Shown in pieces: positions 6,639 through 14,140 of a stretch of 30,524 nucleotides of DNA. The DNA is from an uncultured Ruminococcus sp. GTDB taxonomy: Bacteria; Bacillota; Clostridia; Oscillospirales; Ruminococcaceae. The notes beneath the pieces are model-generated. The model did not search any database, was not told where the DNA came from, and was given only the letters and a program-made list of their open reading frames with translations. The stretch lies in NCBI GenBank assembly GCA_937907215.1, contig CALESG010000075.1:1-30524 (forward strand), in the 5' to 3' direction. How positions within the stretch are numbered: position 1 is the stretch's first letter; every line of letters starts with the position of its first letter. The position numbers were made by a program, and so were the translations under genes.

Positions 6639-8027
6639 ATGGTTTTTTCAAGTATAACATTTTTATATTATTTCCTGCCTCCTGTTGTCTTACTGTATTT
6701 CCTAGTGCCTGCAAAGCTTAAAAATATCATTCTTCTTATATCCAGCTTTATTTTTTATGCATGGGGTGAACCGAGATATGTGATTTTGATGGCAATTGAT
6801 ATAATATTAAGTTATATAAGCGGACTTCTTATAGAACGTTTTCACGGCAAGCCACTGTCAAAGATATTTCTGATCATATCAATATCTATATGCTTATCAT
6901 TCCTTATATTTTTTAAATATAGTGACTTTCTGCTGGAAAACTTAAGCAAAGCAACAGGTGTGAAAATGCCAACTCTCAATGTATCGCTGCCTATAGGAAT
7001 AAGCTTTTATACATTTCAAATAATCAGCTATGAGATAGATGTATACAGAAAAAGTGCCAACGCTCAGAGAAATATCATCGACCTTGCCGCTTATATATCG
7101 CTTTTTCCTCAGCTCGTTGCAGGTCCTATAGTTCGTTATACAGATATAGAAAATCAGCTTAAGAAACGCTGTCATACAATTGAAAATATAGCCCTTGGCA
7201 TAAAGCTTTTTATAATAGGTCTTTCAAAGAAGATACTAATTGCAAATACACTTGGGGAATTATTCGGTGCTTATTCCGCATCTCATCAACATTCGATCAT
7301 ATTCTCTTGGATCTCTGCTGTTTCATATGCACTTCAGATTTACTTTGACTTTTCCGGTTACAGTGATATGGCAATAGGTATAGGAAAAATATTTGGCTTT
7401 GATTTTTGCAAAAACTTTAATTATCCATATATCTCAAAAAGCATAACTGAATTCTGGAGAAGATGGCATATATCTCTTGGTTCATGGTTTAGAGATTATG
7501 TATATATCCCACTTGGCGGCAATAGGACAGGGAAAATAAAATGGCTTAGAAATATTCTTATAGTCTGGCTGCTGACAGGATTATGGCATGGTGCATCATG
7601 GAACTTTGTAATATGGGGATTATATTTTGCAGTATTTCTGATAATAGAAAAATTATTTCTCGTAAGGTTTCTTGACAAGCACAAGATATTAAGTCATATA
7701 TATGTTATTCTTACAGTTTTAATAAGCTTTGTGATATTCAGTTCTGAGGATATAAAAAACACTGTCAGACAGCTTATCGAAATGTTTGGCTTTAATAAGG
7801 TGCCGATAATTACAGCTGAACACAGTTATTATATACGAAGTTATTTCGTTGTTTTAGTCATTGCTATAATTGGTGCAACGCCATTTCCAAAGTGGATCTT
7901 AAAAAAGATAAGCATTACAAAAGCTGCTGTTATAATTGAGCCTGTAATTCTTGCTTTGCTTATACTGCTATGTACATCGTACATTGTAGACGGCTCATTC
8001 AATCCGTTTCTTTATTTTAGGTTCTAA
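6639..8027 (+). CDS. MBOAT-family O-acetyltransferase (AlgI/PatA/DltB-like)
   Basis: This 462-residue polytopic membrane protein starts MVFSSITFLYYFLP, a typical AlgI-type N-terminus. It contains the conserved FPQLVAGPIVRY, YFDFSGYSDMAIG and FWRRWHISLGSWFRDYVYIPLGG blocks. The likely active-site His is His317 in LTGLWHGASW. Such proteins pass acetyl groups across the membrane to a partner that acetylates polysaccharide. The AlgJ/DHHW-type gene directly downstream supports that role; the acceptor polymer is unknown. No clear Shine-Dalgarno precedes the ATG at 6639, which lies 11 nt after the lipoprotein stop, so translational coupling is likely. No dltA or dltC is nearby, which argues against D-alanylation. 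Confidence 0.92.
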   Translation: MVFSSITFLYYFLPPVVLLYFLVPAKLKNIILLISSFIFYAWGEPRYVILMAIDIILSYISGLLIERFHGKPLSKIFLIISISICLSFLIFFKYSDFLLENLSKATGVKMPTLNVSLPIGISFYTFQIISYEIDVYRKSANAQRNIIDLAAYISLFPQLVAGPIVRYTDIENQLKKRCHTIENIALGIKLFIIGLSKKILIANTLGELFGAYSASHQHSIIFSWISAVSYALQIYFDFSGYSDMAIGIGKIFGFDFCKNFNYPYISKSITEFWRRWHISLGSWFRDYVYIPLGGNRTGKIKWLRNILIVWLLTGLWHGASWNFVIWGLYFAVFLIIEKLFLVRFLDKHKILSHIYVILTVLISFVIFSSEDIKNTVRQLIEMFGFNKVPIITAEHSYYIRSYFVVLVIAIIGATPFPKWILKKISITKAAVIIEPVILALLILLCTSYIVDGSFNPFLYFRF

Positions 8028-8029
8028 GA

Positions 8030-8071
8030 CAATACCGCACAAAGCTCGCTTTACAGCTCTGTACGGTGTTG
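8030..8071 (+). other. Intergenic hairpin between the MBOAT and DHHW genes
   Basis: CAATACCG (8030-8037) can pair with CGGTGTTG (8064-8071), with a small inner stem AAAGC/GCTTT at 8041-8052. There is no T-run; a role in translation or stability is possible. Confidence 0.35.
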
Positions 8072-8099
8072 CCCTAAGTCTTTAAGGTGGTGCATATCT

Positions 8100-9227
8100 A
8101 TGAGTGAAAAAATAAAAAATATATCTATAGTGATTTTAATTTCATCACTTATTCTTACAATAAGCCTATGGTGTATATTAAAAGCTCCTGATGACTTCTC
8201 ACAAAGCGAACGCAGAATGCTTGCACAATTTCCTAAAGCCAATGCTGACAGCATTTTAAATGGACACTTTATGTCAGAATACGAAACATATGCAGCAGAC
8301 CAGTTCCCTTGCCGTGAGAGATTTAGGACAGCAAAGGCTGCCTCAGAACTCTATCTGTTTAATAAGCTGGATTCAAATGGTCTGTTTATATCAAACGGGC
8401 ATATCTCTAAAATAGATTATCCACTGAATGACAAAAGTCTTGATAATGCAGCTGAAAAATTAAATCAAATATATGAAAGCTGTCTGAAAAATACTGATGT
8501 CAATATTTACTTGTCTATAATTCCAGATAAGAATTATTTTATTTCAGATGAGAATAAAATACCTCTTATAGACTATAAAACACTAGCTGATAAAATGCGT
8601 GAAAAAACACCGTATATGAAATATATAGAGATATATGACCTGCTCTGCAAAGATGATTACTATGAAACGGACACTCACTGGAAACAGGAATGCATAATAG
8701 ATATAGCTGATTATCTTGCAGAAGAAATGAGTGCAGACCTAAAAGGCGATGAATTTATATCACCATTTGAAACCAAAGAACTTTCTAAGCCTTTTTATGG
8801 AGTATACTACGGTCAACTTGGCGTGCCGCACAAGCCTGATAAAATCAAATACCTTGAAAATGACACTCTTGAAAAATGCATAACAATAAGCTATGCTTCC
8901 GGCTCTCCTAAAGAAACTGTTATCTATAACATTGAAAAGGCAAATGGAAAAGATCCTTATGAGCTGTTTCTATCAGGTTCAGAACCGCTTATTACTATAG
9001 AAAATCCATATGCTAAAACTGATAGAGAACTGGTGCTTTTTCGTGATTCATTCGGCAGCAGCATAGCTCCGCTTATGATGAATAACTATAGCAAGATCAC
9101 TCTTGTGGATATAAGATATATCCACAAGAGTGCCATAGAAAACCTTATAGATTTCAATGATCAAGACGTACTTTTTTTATACAGCACAAATATCTTAAAT
9201 AATAGCTTTTCATTTAGGGCGTATTGA
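8100..9227 (+). CDS. DHHW/AlgJ-like protein, partner of the MBOAT acetyltransferase
   Basis: This 375-residue protein has one N-terminal membrane segment (about residues 8-27) and an extracellular domain of the SGNH-like AlgJ/AlgX/DHHW type. The Asp-x-His-Trp signature is present as TDTHW (190-194) and the candidate Ser block as FRDSFGSS (314-321). In characterised systems such proteins carry out or assist polysaccharide O-acetylation on the outer side of the membrane. AAGGTGG at 8084-8090 supports the ATG at 8100. The C-terminus is odd: the last residues (RAY) and the TGA stop lie inside an inverted-repeat element at 9215-9308, so the native end may have been replaced. A 15-bp perfect inverted repeat lies within the gene at 9098-9132. 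Confidence 0.85.
   Translation: MSEKIKNISIVILISSLILTISLWCILKAPDDFSQSERRMLAQFPKANADSILNGHFMSEYETYAADQFPCRERFRTAKAASELYLFNKLDSNGLFISNGHISKIDYPLNDKSLDNAAEKLNQIYESCLKNTDVNIYLSIIPDKNYFISDENKIPLIDYKTLADKMREKTPYMKYIEIYDLLCKDDYYETDTHWKQECIIDIADYLAEEMSADLKGDEFISPFETKELSKPFYGVYYGQLGVPHKPDKIKYLENDTLEKCITISYASGSPKETVIYNIEKANGKDPYELFLSGSEPLITIENPYAKTDRELVLFRDSFGSSIAPLMMNNYSKITLVDIRYIHKSAIENLIDFNDQDVLFLYSTNILNNSFSFRAY
9098..9132. repeat. 15-bp perfect inverted repeat inside the DHHW gene
   Basis: CACTCTTGTGGATAT (9098-9112) and ATATCCACAAGAGTG (9118-9132) flank a 5-nt loop AAGAT and would form a strong hairpin in DNA or RNA. The protein stays in frame through it. Confidence 0.75.
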
Positions 9228-9308
9228 TACTAAGATTTTTAATCAGAATTTCTATGTGAAAAATTATGCCAAAAAGATGCGTTTTAGGCTTAGTGTCAAC
9301 ACGCCCTA
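9215..9308. mobile_element. MITE-like 94-bp inverted-repeat element overlapping a gene end
   Basis: The left end (9215-9234) and right end (9289-9308) are 20-nt inverted repeats with two mismatches; the right end read inward is TAGGGCGTGTTGACACTAAG. TA is found at both borders, which fits a TA target duplication. It carries no coding capacity for a transposase and is unrelated in sequence to the 5878-6035 element. It supplies the stop codon of the upstream gene (9225-9227). Confidence 0.7.
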
Positions 9309-9313
9309 GATAA

Positions 9314-9367
9314 AATGAAAACAACAAAAAGGCTGTTGCAGTTCAAAAATTCTGCAACAGCCTTTTA
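9314..9367. terminator. Repeated hairpin terminator, copy 2 (bidirectional)
   Basis: The same module as at 5761 recurs: AATGAAAACAACAAAAA, a perfect 11-bp stem GGCTGTTGCAG (9331-9341) with CTGCAACAGCC (9352-9362), then TTTTAAATTTTT. It separates two convergent genes, the DHHW gene (+) and the GH9 gene (-), and has T-runs for both. Confidence 0.85.
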
Positions 9368-9381
9368 AATTTTTATTCGAC

Positions 9382-11529
9382 TTACTTTTTAGGTAAAAAT
9401 TGCTTTATTCCGCTTAGGTCAAATATATTTATTCTTCCATCTGAATTGTAATCTGCATTGTCATAAGCATTTTTGTTAAGTTTAGAAACTCCTATTATAA
9501 ACTTATTCAGTGCAACAGCATCAGAAACACTCACCTTATTATCAAGGTTTACATCGCCCTTTATTTTCTCAGGCTTTGGCGGATTTGTAACATCAGGCTT
9601 TGTTCCGTCCGGTTCTACACCGTATATAAGTTTGCCGTCATTATAAACTGTTATTTTATCAGTCTTAACAGGATCTTCTGAATTTAAAATATCCTGATTT
9701 GAATAGTCGTTTTCTGCATTCCAGCCCGATTGATAATTTGGGAAAACAAGTGCCAGCATAGTTTCACATTGCTGCCTGCCCTCAGAAATTGGCAAAACAG
9801 CCTCACCATTAGGATATTTTATTTCAATATAATAAATATTATCCTTATATTGAGTTATAGGAGAAATCTCTGCCTTGTATTCTTCACCATACATTGCAGC
9901 CTGGTCACGGTCAACACGTGCTACAATATCAGATGCATTATAACCAGCATCTAAAACTTCTGAAACATCGAAATAATAACGATAAGACATATTATCTACA
10001 ACTCTTGCCGGCCATGCTGTATGATTTGTAAATTTAAGGCTAAGTGAAACGCCGCTGCTGCTGCTTTGTTTGATTTGAGCCTCAACATAAAATTCATCAT
10101 CACGTTCTTCCGGCTCTGGAAAATTAGGTACTGTCTTTCCACCGTATTTGTCTGTCATCTTCGCCATGAGTCCGGTAAAACCTGCATTGTAATCACAAGC
10201 AACTTCGTTATTTACAAAGTTCTGTCTGTCATCAACATAATTTCCCGAACCATCAGGACCGCCTACAAGTGCGCCATAAAGTATATGTCTATTGTTAGTT
10301 GGATTGGAAAGCTCATTGTTCCATGAAGCATGGGCAGTTCTGTGGTGAGCGTTTTTAGGAGCGTTATTTCCATAACCTACTACAAAACTTTGGTCAAGAG
10401 GATTGTCACCCAGGCAATAATCAGCCTGTGTTTTATAAAAATCCTCATATGCCGATTCATTGCCTAAATCAAGTGTATCACAAGCGACAGCTGCAATAAA
10501 TCCAGAGGCTGCTGCATATCTGAGACAACCCCATGTATCGATATATACCAGCCCGCCATCAAGCTTATTTGCACCGGAATTGAGAAAATCAAGATGCTTT
10601 TTTACTCTTGCTATATATGTTGAATCGCCGGTATTCTGAGCATAGAGCAGCATACCGCCCTGCATAGTATCATCCCAGCACATTGACCAAGAATATTTCA
10701 GCTCATCAGAGCCAAGCTCCTTGTCAAGATGAGGTATATAACTTGATGCCTTATCAAGATAAGCTTTATCCCCTGTTGCTTTATAGAGCCAGTTTGCAGC
10801 CCAGAAAAGTTCATCATAAAAATGACTTGATCTATAAAATCCAGAAGCATCGCTGTCCTGATATTCATCATCACTCTTTGCCTCATCTGCTATTTTAAAT
10901 ATATTTTCAGCGTGTTCAAGATAATAATCCGTCTTATTAGAATGTCCTTTTAAGGCACATGAACCTGCTGCAAGGGCAGCAGCCATTCCGCCAAATGCAG
11001 CTGAACACTTTGTACCTGCATAATAAGGTCTGCCTTCATACCCGCCGTTTTCATTCATTCCGTAATCATAAAGTTCAACCGGACCCCACCAAGTGTGGTC
11101 TTTCTGACCATTACCCACCTGAAAAACAACTTTGTCGCCAAGATCACAAGCGGCTAGATAGTCAAGTGCAAATGAAAGATTATTTACATAATTCTCCATT
11201 TCACCGCACCTTTCAATACCATCAGGATACTGATAAAGTCCCCATGCCAACATTGCAGCTGAATAGGACATTGGGAGATTGAATTTTACATGGTCACCTG
11301 CATCGTACCAACCGCCCTTTATAAAGTCATCCATTGTAGAATCTGCTCTCCACTCCACACGGTTCCAATCAGGAAGCGGACCTGCCTGCTGACATTCATA
11401 AAAATAGATGGACTTCTGAAGTGCTTCAGCATAATTGATATAAGGCTCGGCATTGACAGCTGGTGCTGATGAAGCTGCCAACGAAATCGCTATCGCTGAT
11501 GCTGATAAAAAAGATATAAGTTTTTTCAA
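9382..11529 (-). CDS. Secreted GH9 cellulase with CBM3-like module and type I dockerin
   Basis: The 715-residue protein has a signal peptide (cleavage likely after VNA, residue 27). A GH9 catalytic domain spans about 29-460, with GGWYDAGDHVKF (Asp76, Asp79), the His motif NAHHRTAH (393-400) and the acid/base region NEVACDYNAGF (Glu442). A CBM3c-like module follows at about 478-618, then a Pro/Lys linker. A dockerin covers about 657-713, with Ca-binding loops starting at Asp659 and Asp693. GH9-CBM3c enzymes are usually processive endoglucanases, and the dockerin would attach it to a scaffoldin cohesin. The start codon is TTG (11529-11527), not ATG, with AGGAGG 8 nt upstream. It is transcribed alone from its own promoter. 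Confidence 0.96.
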   Translation of the reverse strand: MKKLISFLSASAIAISLAASSAPAVNAEPYINYAEALQKSIYFYECQQAGPLPDWNRVEWRADSTMDDFIKGGWYDAGDHVKFNLPMSYSAAMLAWGLYQYPDGIERCGEMENYVNNLSFALDYLAACDLGDKVVFQVGNGQKDHTWWGPVELYDYGMNENGGYEGRPYYAGTKCSAAFGGMAAALAAGSCALKGHSNKTDYYLEHAENIFKIADEAKSDDEYQDSDASGFYRSSHFYDELFWAANWLYKATGDKAYLDKASSYIPHLDKELGSDELKYSWSMCWDDTMQGGMLLYAQNTGDSTYIARVKKHLDFLNSGANKLDGGLVYIDTWGCLRYAAASGFIAAVACDTLDLGNESAYEDFYKTQADYCLGDNPLDQSFVVGYGNNAPKNAHHRTAHASWNNELSNPTNNRHILYGALVGGPDGSGNYVDDRQNFVNNEVACDYNAGFTGLMAKMTDKYGGKTVPNFPEPEERDDEFYVEAQIKQSSSSGVSLSLKFTNHTAWPARVVDNMSYRYYFDVSEVLDAGYNASDIVARVDRDQAAMYGEEYKAEISPITQYKDNIYYIEIKYPNGEAVLPISEGRQQCETMLALVFPNYQSGWNAENDYSNQDILNSEDPVKTDKITVYNDGKLIYGVEPDGTKPDVTNPPKPEKIKGDVNLDNKVSVSDAVALNKFIIGVSKLNKNAYDNADYNSDGRINIFDLSGIKQFLPKK

Positions 11530-11566
11530 TTTGTACTCCTCCTTTTAAAAAATATATTCCAATATA

Positions 11567-11595
11567 ATTATTGCATTATTATTAAATTTTGTCAA
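11567..11595 (-). promoter_or_regulatory. Promoter of the GH9 cellulase
   Basis: On the minus strand, TTGACA (11595-11590) is followed by a 17-nt spacer and AATAAT (11572-11567), with an extended TGC just before the -10. It is about 40 nt from the TTG start. Confidence 0.7.
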
Positions 11596-11742
11596 TAGAT
11601 TTTGTGATATATTTTATAAAACAAAATAATTTTTCTACACTTTTTATATGTAACAACACCGGTGCAGAGGAATATAATGGAAAGAGCGGACAATATATCA
11701 ACTTCCGCTCAGTTAAAAAAATTTAAGAAAGGAGCAGTCATA

Positions 11743-12018
11743 TTGAGAGAAACGTATGATTTTATGCGAATGCCCTGTGAGTTTAAACGTTCGCCTATGT
11801 CTATGGACGAAGAAATGCCTATGCGTAGTGCAAAAAACCGTACCGATGTATCTGCCAATCCATTAAGTCCATTCCCAGAACAAACACCTATAGGTATGGC
11901 ATATGTACCATATCAGCAATGGGACGAAATATATGAAGCAAGCGAAGGATTTTGCAGAGGAACGATGTTCCCCATGCTTGACTATCCATTCAAAGGAGGC
12001 GACTGTCCTTATGAATGA
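11743..12018 (+). CDS. cotJA: Spore coat-associated protein CotJA
   Basis: The C-terminal block PIGMAYVPYQQWDEIYEASEGFCRGTMFPMLDYPF is the CotJA signature, and cotJB and cotJC follow immediately. CotJA is a small structural part of the spore coat. I choose the TTG start at 11743, giving 91 residues close to the usual family size, because AAAGGAG lies 8 nt upstream. An ATG at 11677 with AGAGG would add 22 residues and cannot be excluded. The gene overlaps cotJB by 8 bases. The upstream gap (11530-11742) holds the divergent cellulase promoter. I could not identify a convincing sporulation-sigma promoter in it. Confidence 0.82.
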   Translation: MRETYDFMRMPCEFKRSPMSMDEEMPMRSAKNRTDVSANPLSPFPEQTPIGMAYVPYQQWDEIYEASEGFCRGTMFPMLDYPFKGGDCPYE

Positions 12019-12265
12019 ACGCCATGAACTGCTGTGTGCATTGCAGCAATATGATTTTGCACTTTATGATCTTCAGCTTTATCTTGACTCACATCCAAAC
12101 TGTATGGAGGCTATGCGTCAATATAAAAAATATAAGGCGATGAAAAAAAATACAGAGGAACAATATATCCGTATGTATGGTCCGATAAGGGCAGAGCAAT
12201 CTGATACAGATGGACAATGGAACTGGATAGAAGATCCTTGGCCTTGGGAAAGAGAGGATAACTGA
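12011..12265 (+). CDS. cotJB: Spore coat protein CotJB
   Basis: This 84-residue protein matches the CotJB family, which B. subtilis uses for coat assembly. It has ELLCALQQYDFALYDLQLYLDSHP, then YKKYKAMKKNTEEQYIRMYGP, and an acidic Trp-rich tail (WNWIEDPWPW). The start ATG at 12011 overlaps the cotJA stop (ATGAATGA), with GGAGG about 11 nt upstream at 11996-12000. The overlap indicates tight coupling of the three-gene operon. CotJC starts 4 nt after its stop. Confidence 0.9.
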   Translation: MNERHELLCALQQYDFALYDLQLYLDSHPNCMEAMRQYKKYKAMKKNTEEQYIRMYGPIRAEQSDTDGQWNWIEDPWPWEREDN

Positions 12266-12268
12266 TAT

Positions 12269-12943
12269 ATGTGGATATATGAGAAAAAACTTCAATACCC
12301 GGTAAACATCAAAAATCCAAACCCTAAACTCGCAAAGTTTATTATAACTCAAATAGGCGGTCCAGATGGTGAACTCGCAGCTTCAATGCGTTATATGAAC
12401 CAGCGTTATGCGATGAAGCAAGGAAAAATCAAAGGAATATTAACGGACATTGCCACGGAAGAACTCGCACACTTAGAGATGGTATCAGCAATAATTCATC
12501 AGCTTACAGTCAATCTTACTCCTGAAGAAATATTAGAAAGCGGATTTGACACTTACTTTGTAGATCATACAACAGGAGTATATACTCAAGGTTCATCCAG
12601 TACTCCATTTACAGCAGCTTACTATCAATCTAAAGGCGACCCTATAACTGACCTTACAGAAGATCTGGCAGCAGAACAAAAGGCTCGCAGCACCTATGAT
12701 AATATTCTCAGACTTTGCAAAGATCCTGATGTACGTGATCCTATCAAGTTCCTTAGAGAACGTGAGATAGTTCACTTCCAAAGATTCGGTGAGGCTCTTA
12801 GAAATGTACAAGATGACCTTAATGCGAAAAACTTCTACTGCTGCAACCCATCATTTGACAAAAACTGTGGCAAACAAAACAGACGCCAAAATCAAAACAG
12901 AGCAAACAATAATCTTAATGGAAATTTCAAAAGAGGATTTTAA
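12269..12943 (+). CDS. cotJC: CotJC, manganese-catalase-type spore coat protein
   Basis: This 224-residue ferritin-like protein keeps the dimanganese ligand set of Mn catalases: Glu35 (GPDGELAAS), Glu65 and His68 (ATEELAHLE), Glu136 (AEQKAR) and the Glu166-x-x-His169 pair (REIVHF). CotJC is both a coat component and a member of the Mn-catalase family, so it may protect spores from peroxide. A basic Asn/Arg-rich tail (about 195-224, RRQNQNRANNN) extends beyond the catalase core. It is the last gene of cotJABC, and a strong hairpin terminator follows at 12993. With whiA it suggests a lineage with spore genes. Confidence 0.94.
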   Translation: MWIYEKKLQYPVNIKNPNPKLAKFIITQIGGPDGELAASMRYMNQRYAMKQGKIKGILTDIATEELAHLEMVSAIIHQLTVNLTPEEILESGFDTYFVDHTTGVYTQGSSSTPFTAAYYQSKGDPITDLTEDLAAEQKARSTYDNILRLCKDPDVRDPIKFLREREIVHFQRFGEALRNVQDDLNAKNFYCCNPSFDKNCGKQNRRQNQNRANNNLNGNFKRGF

Positions 12944-12992
12944 ATAAATTTATTTCATGAGCGTCATTAAATTAAACCGACCATAAAATATT

Positions 12993-13038
12993 AAAGAGGC
13001 TGATGCAAGTTTAAAAACCGCAAAAGCCTCTTTTATAT
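12993..13038. terminator. Bidirectional terminator between cotJC and the SpoIID-like gene
   Basis: AAAGAGGCT (12993-13001) pairs perfectly with AGCCTCTTT (13025-13033). The flanking A/T runs make it usable by both convergent operons. Confidence 0.8.
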
Positions 13039-13048
13039 AAATTCAATT

Positions 13049-14140
13049 CTATCCTATTGAAAAAGCAAACCTTCCACTCTTAAGTCCAAGCACTGACCTT
13101 AGAGATTCGCCTGTAACATTCTTTGTTCCGCCAATAACTGCACTTGTTACATATCCGCCTCCGCCAAATTCCAATGAGATCCATGAATACGCATTACCTG
13201 AAAGCGATACGCCATATGCACTTTGCAAACGTGAACGCACTTCTGATATTGACATATATGTTACCTTGCCATAATTTGGATCATATTCAGCATCATATTC
13301 ACACGGAACACTAACAAGATATGGATAATTAGTACGAAATACATCATATGAACTTGCTGTATATCCACCACTTGATGCACTAAATACTGTCATAGCATAA
13401 CTTCCATCATAGTAAAGTGCCTGTCCTAAAACTGATTGTACTGCCGCACGTACATTCTCCGGCGGATTAGATTTGCATATAAGAGATGAGCTTCCACCGT
13501 TTGGATTCATTATGATAGTATAAGCTGCAACAGCCTGTGCCTTCATAGCTTCATCTTCCATAGTGCTTGACATTTCATTATATACGACCATTGAAACTAT
13601 ATCAAGTACGCTGCCGCTTCTGCCACCTGCTGTGACCACAGATGGCATATCTGTTTGAACAAGAGTAGTTCCGGGGTAATAATGAAAAAGTATTTGCTTA
13701 TAATCATAACCGCCATATTTAGCATAAGCATTTGCACCATTTTGGCTAAGTCCTACGCCATGTCCAAAACCATATGTTGTAAATCCAAAATATCCAGACT
13801 TTGCAGCAGCAAGATTTATTGCAGCAACTGCACCGGCATTTGTACCAACGGCAGATGATGCAAGTTCACCGGGTTTTAAAGTCTGTTTCAAAGCAGCCTG
13901 TTCTTCATCTACTTCTTCGTATTTTACAATTGAAAGCTTGGACTTTTCTGACGTTTTCTCTTTATTTCTGAAATTCATTGAATCCGCAACAGAATAACTA
14001 TGTAACTCCGGTGATGAACAGGACGGTGCATTACTTGAAACTTTTTCTGCAAACGCCGTCACTGTCACACAGAACAACATCACTACAGCAGTAATTATAC
14101 TTATAATAAAACTGCGAATATTCATAAACTTCTTATTCAT
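13049..14140 (-). CDS. SpoIID/LytB-domain protein with permuted motif order
   Basis: The 363-residue protein has an N-terminal signal or membrane segment (about 8-31, ending TAFA) and is presumably extracytoplasmic. SpoIID-family proteins are peptidoglycan lytic transglycosylases or amidase enhancers. The motif that normally closes the domain comes first here: YGFGHGVGLSQNGA at 123-136 and ILFHYYPGTTL at 150-160. The usual early part follows: VVYNEM (185-190, with Glu189 as the catalytic-type Glu), EAMKAQAVAAYT (197-208) and SASSGGYT (254-261). It ends with LRSVLGLKSGRF (347-358) and has no second GHGVG motif. Its start overlaps the sortase stop by 8 bases, so it is the last gene of that operon. 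A role in sporulation is not shown. Confidence 0.85.
   Translation of the reverse strand: MNKKFMNIRSFIISIITAVVMLFCVTVTAFAEKVSSNAPSCSSPELHSYSVADSMNFRNKEKTSEKSKLSIVKYEEVDEEQAALKQTLKPGELASSAVGTNAGAVAAINLAAAKSGYFGFTTYGFGHGVGLSQNGANAYAKYGGYDYKQILFHYYPGTTLVQTDMPSVVTAGGRSGSVLDIVSMVVYNEMSSTMEDEAMKAQAVAAYTIIMNPNGGSSSLICKSNPPENVRAAVQSVLGQALYYDGSYAMTVFSASSGGYTASSYDVFRTNYPYLVSVPCEYDAEYDPNYGKVTYMSISEVRSRLQSAYGVSLSGNAYSWISLEFGGGGYVTSAVIGGTKNVTGESLRSVLGLKSGRFAFSIG

Noticed and set aside
10959..11282. Plus-strand frame opposite the GH9 gene
   Set aside because: It is antisense to a strongly conserved catalytic domain and has no start signals, so it is a coding shadow.
9382..11529. Sortase substrate or LPxTG-type anchor among the secreted proteins
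   Set aside because: Neither the cellulase nor the SpoIID-like, lipoprotein or glycosidase-like proteins end in a sorting signal, hydrophobic segment and charged tail.
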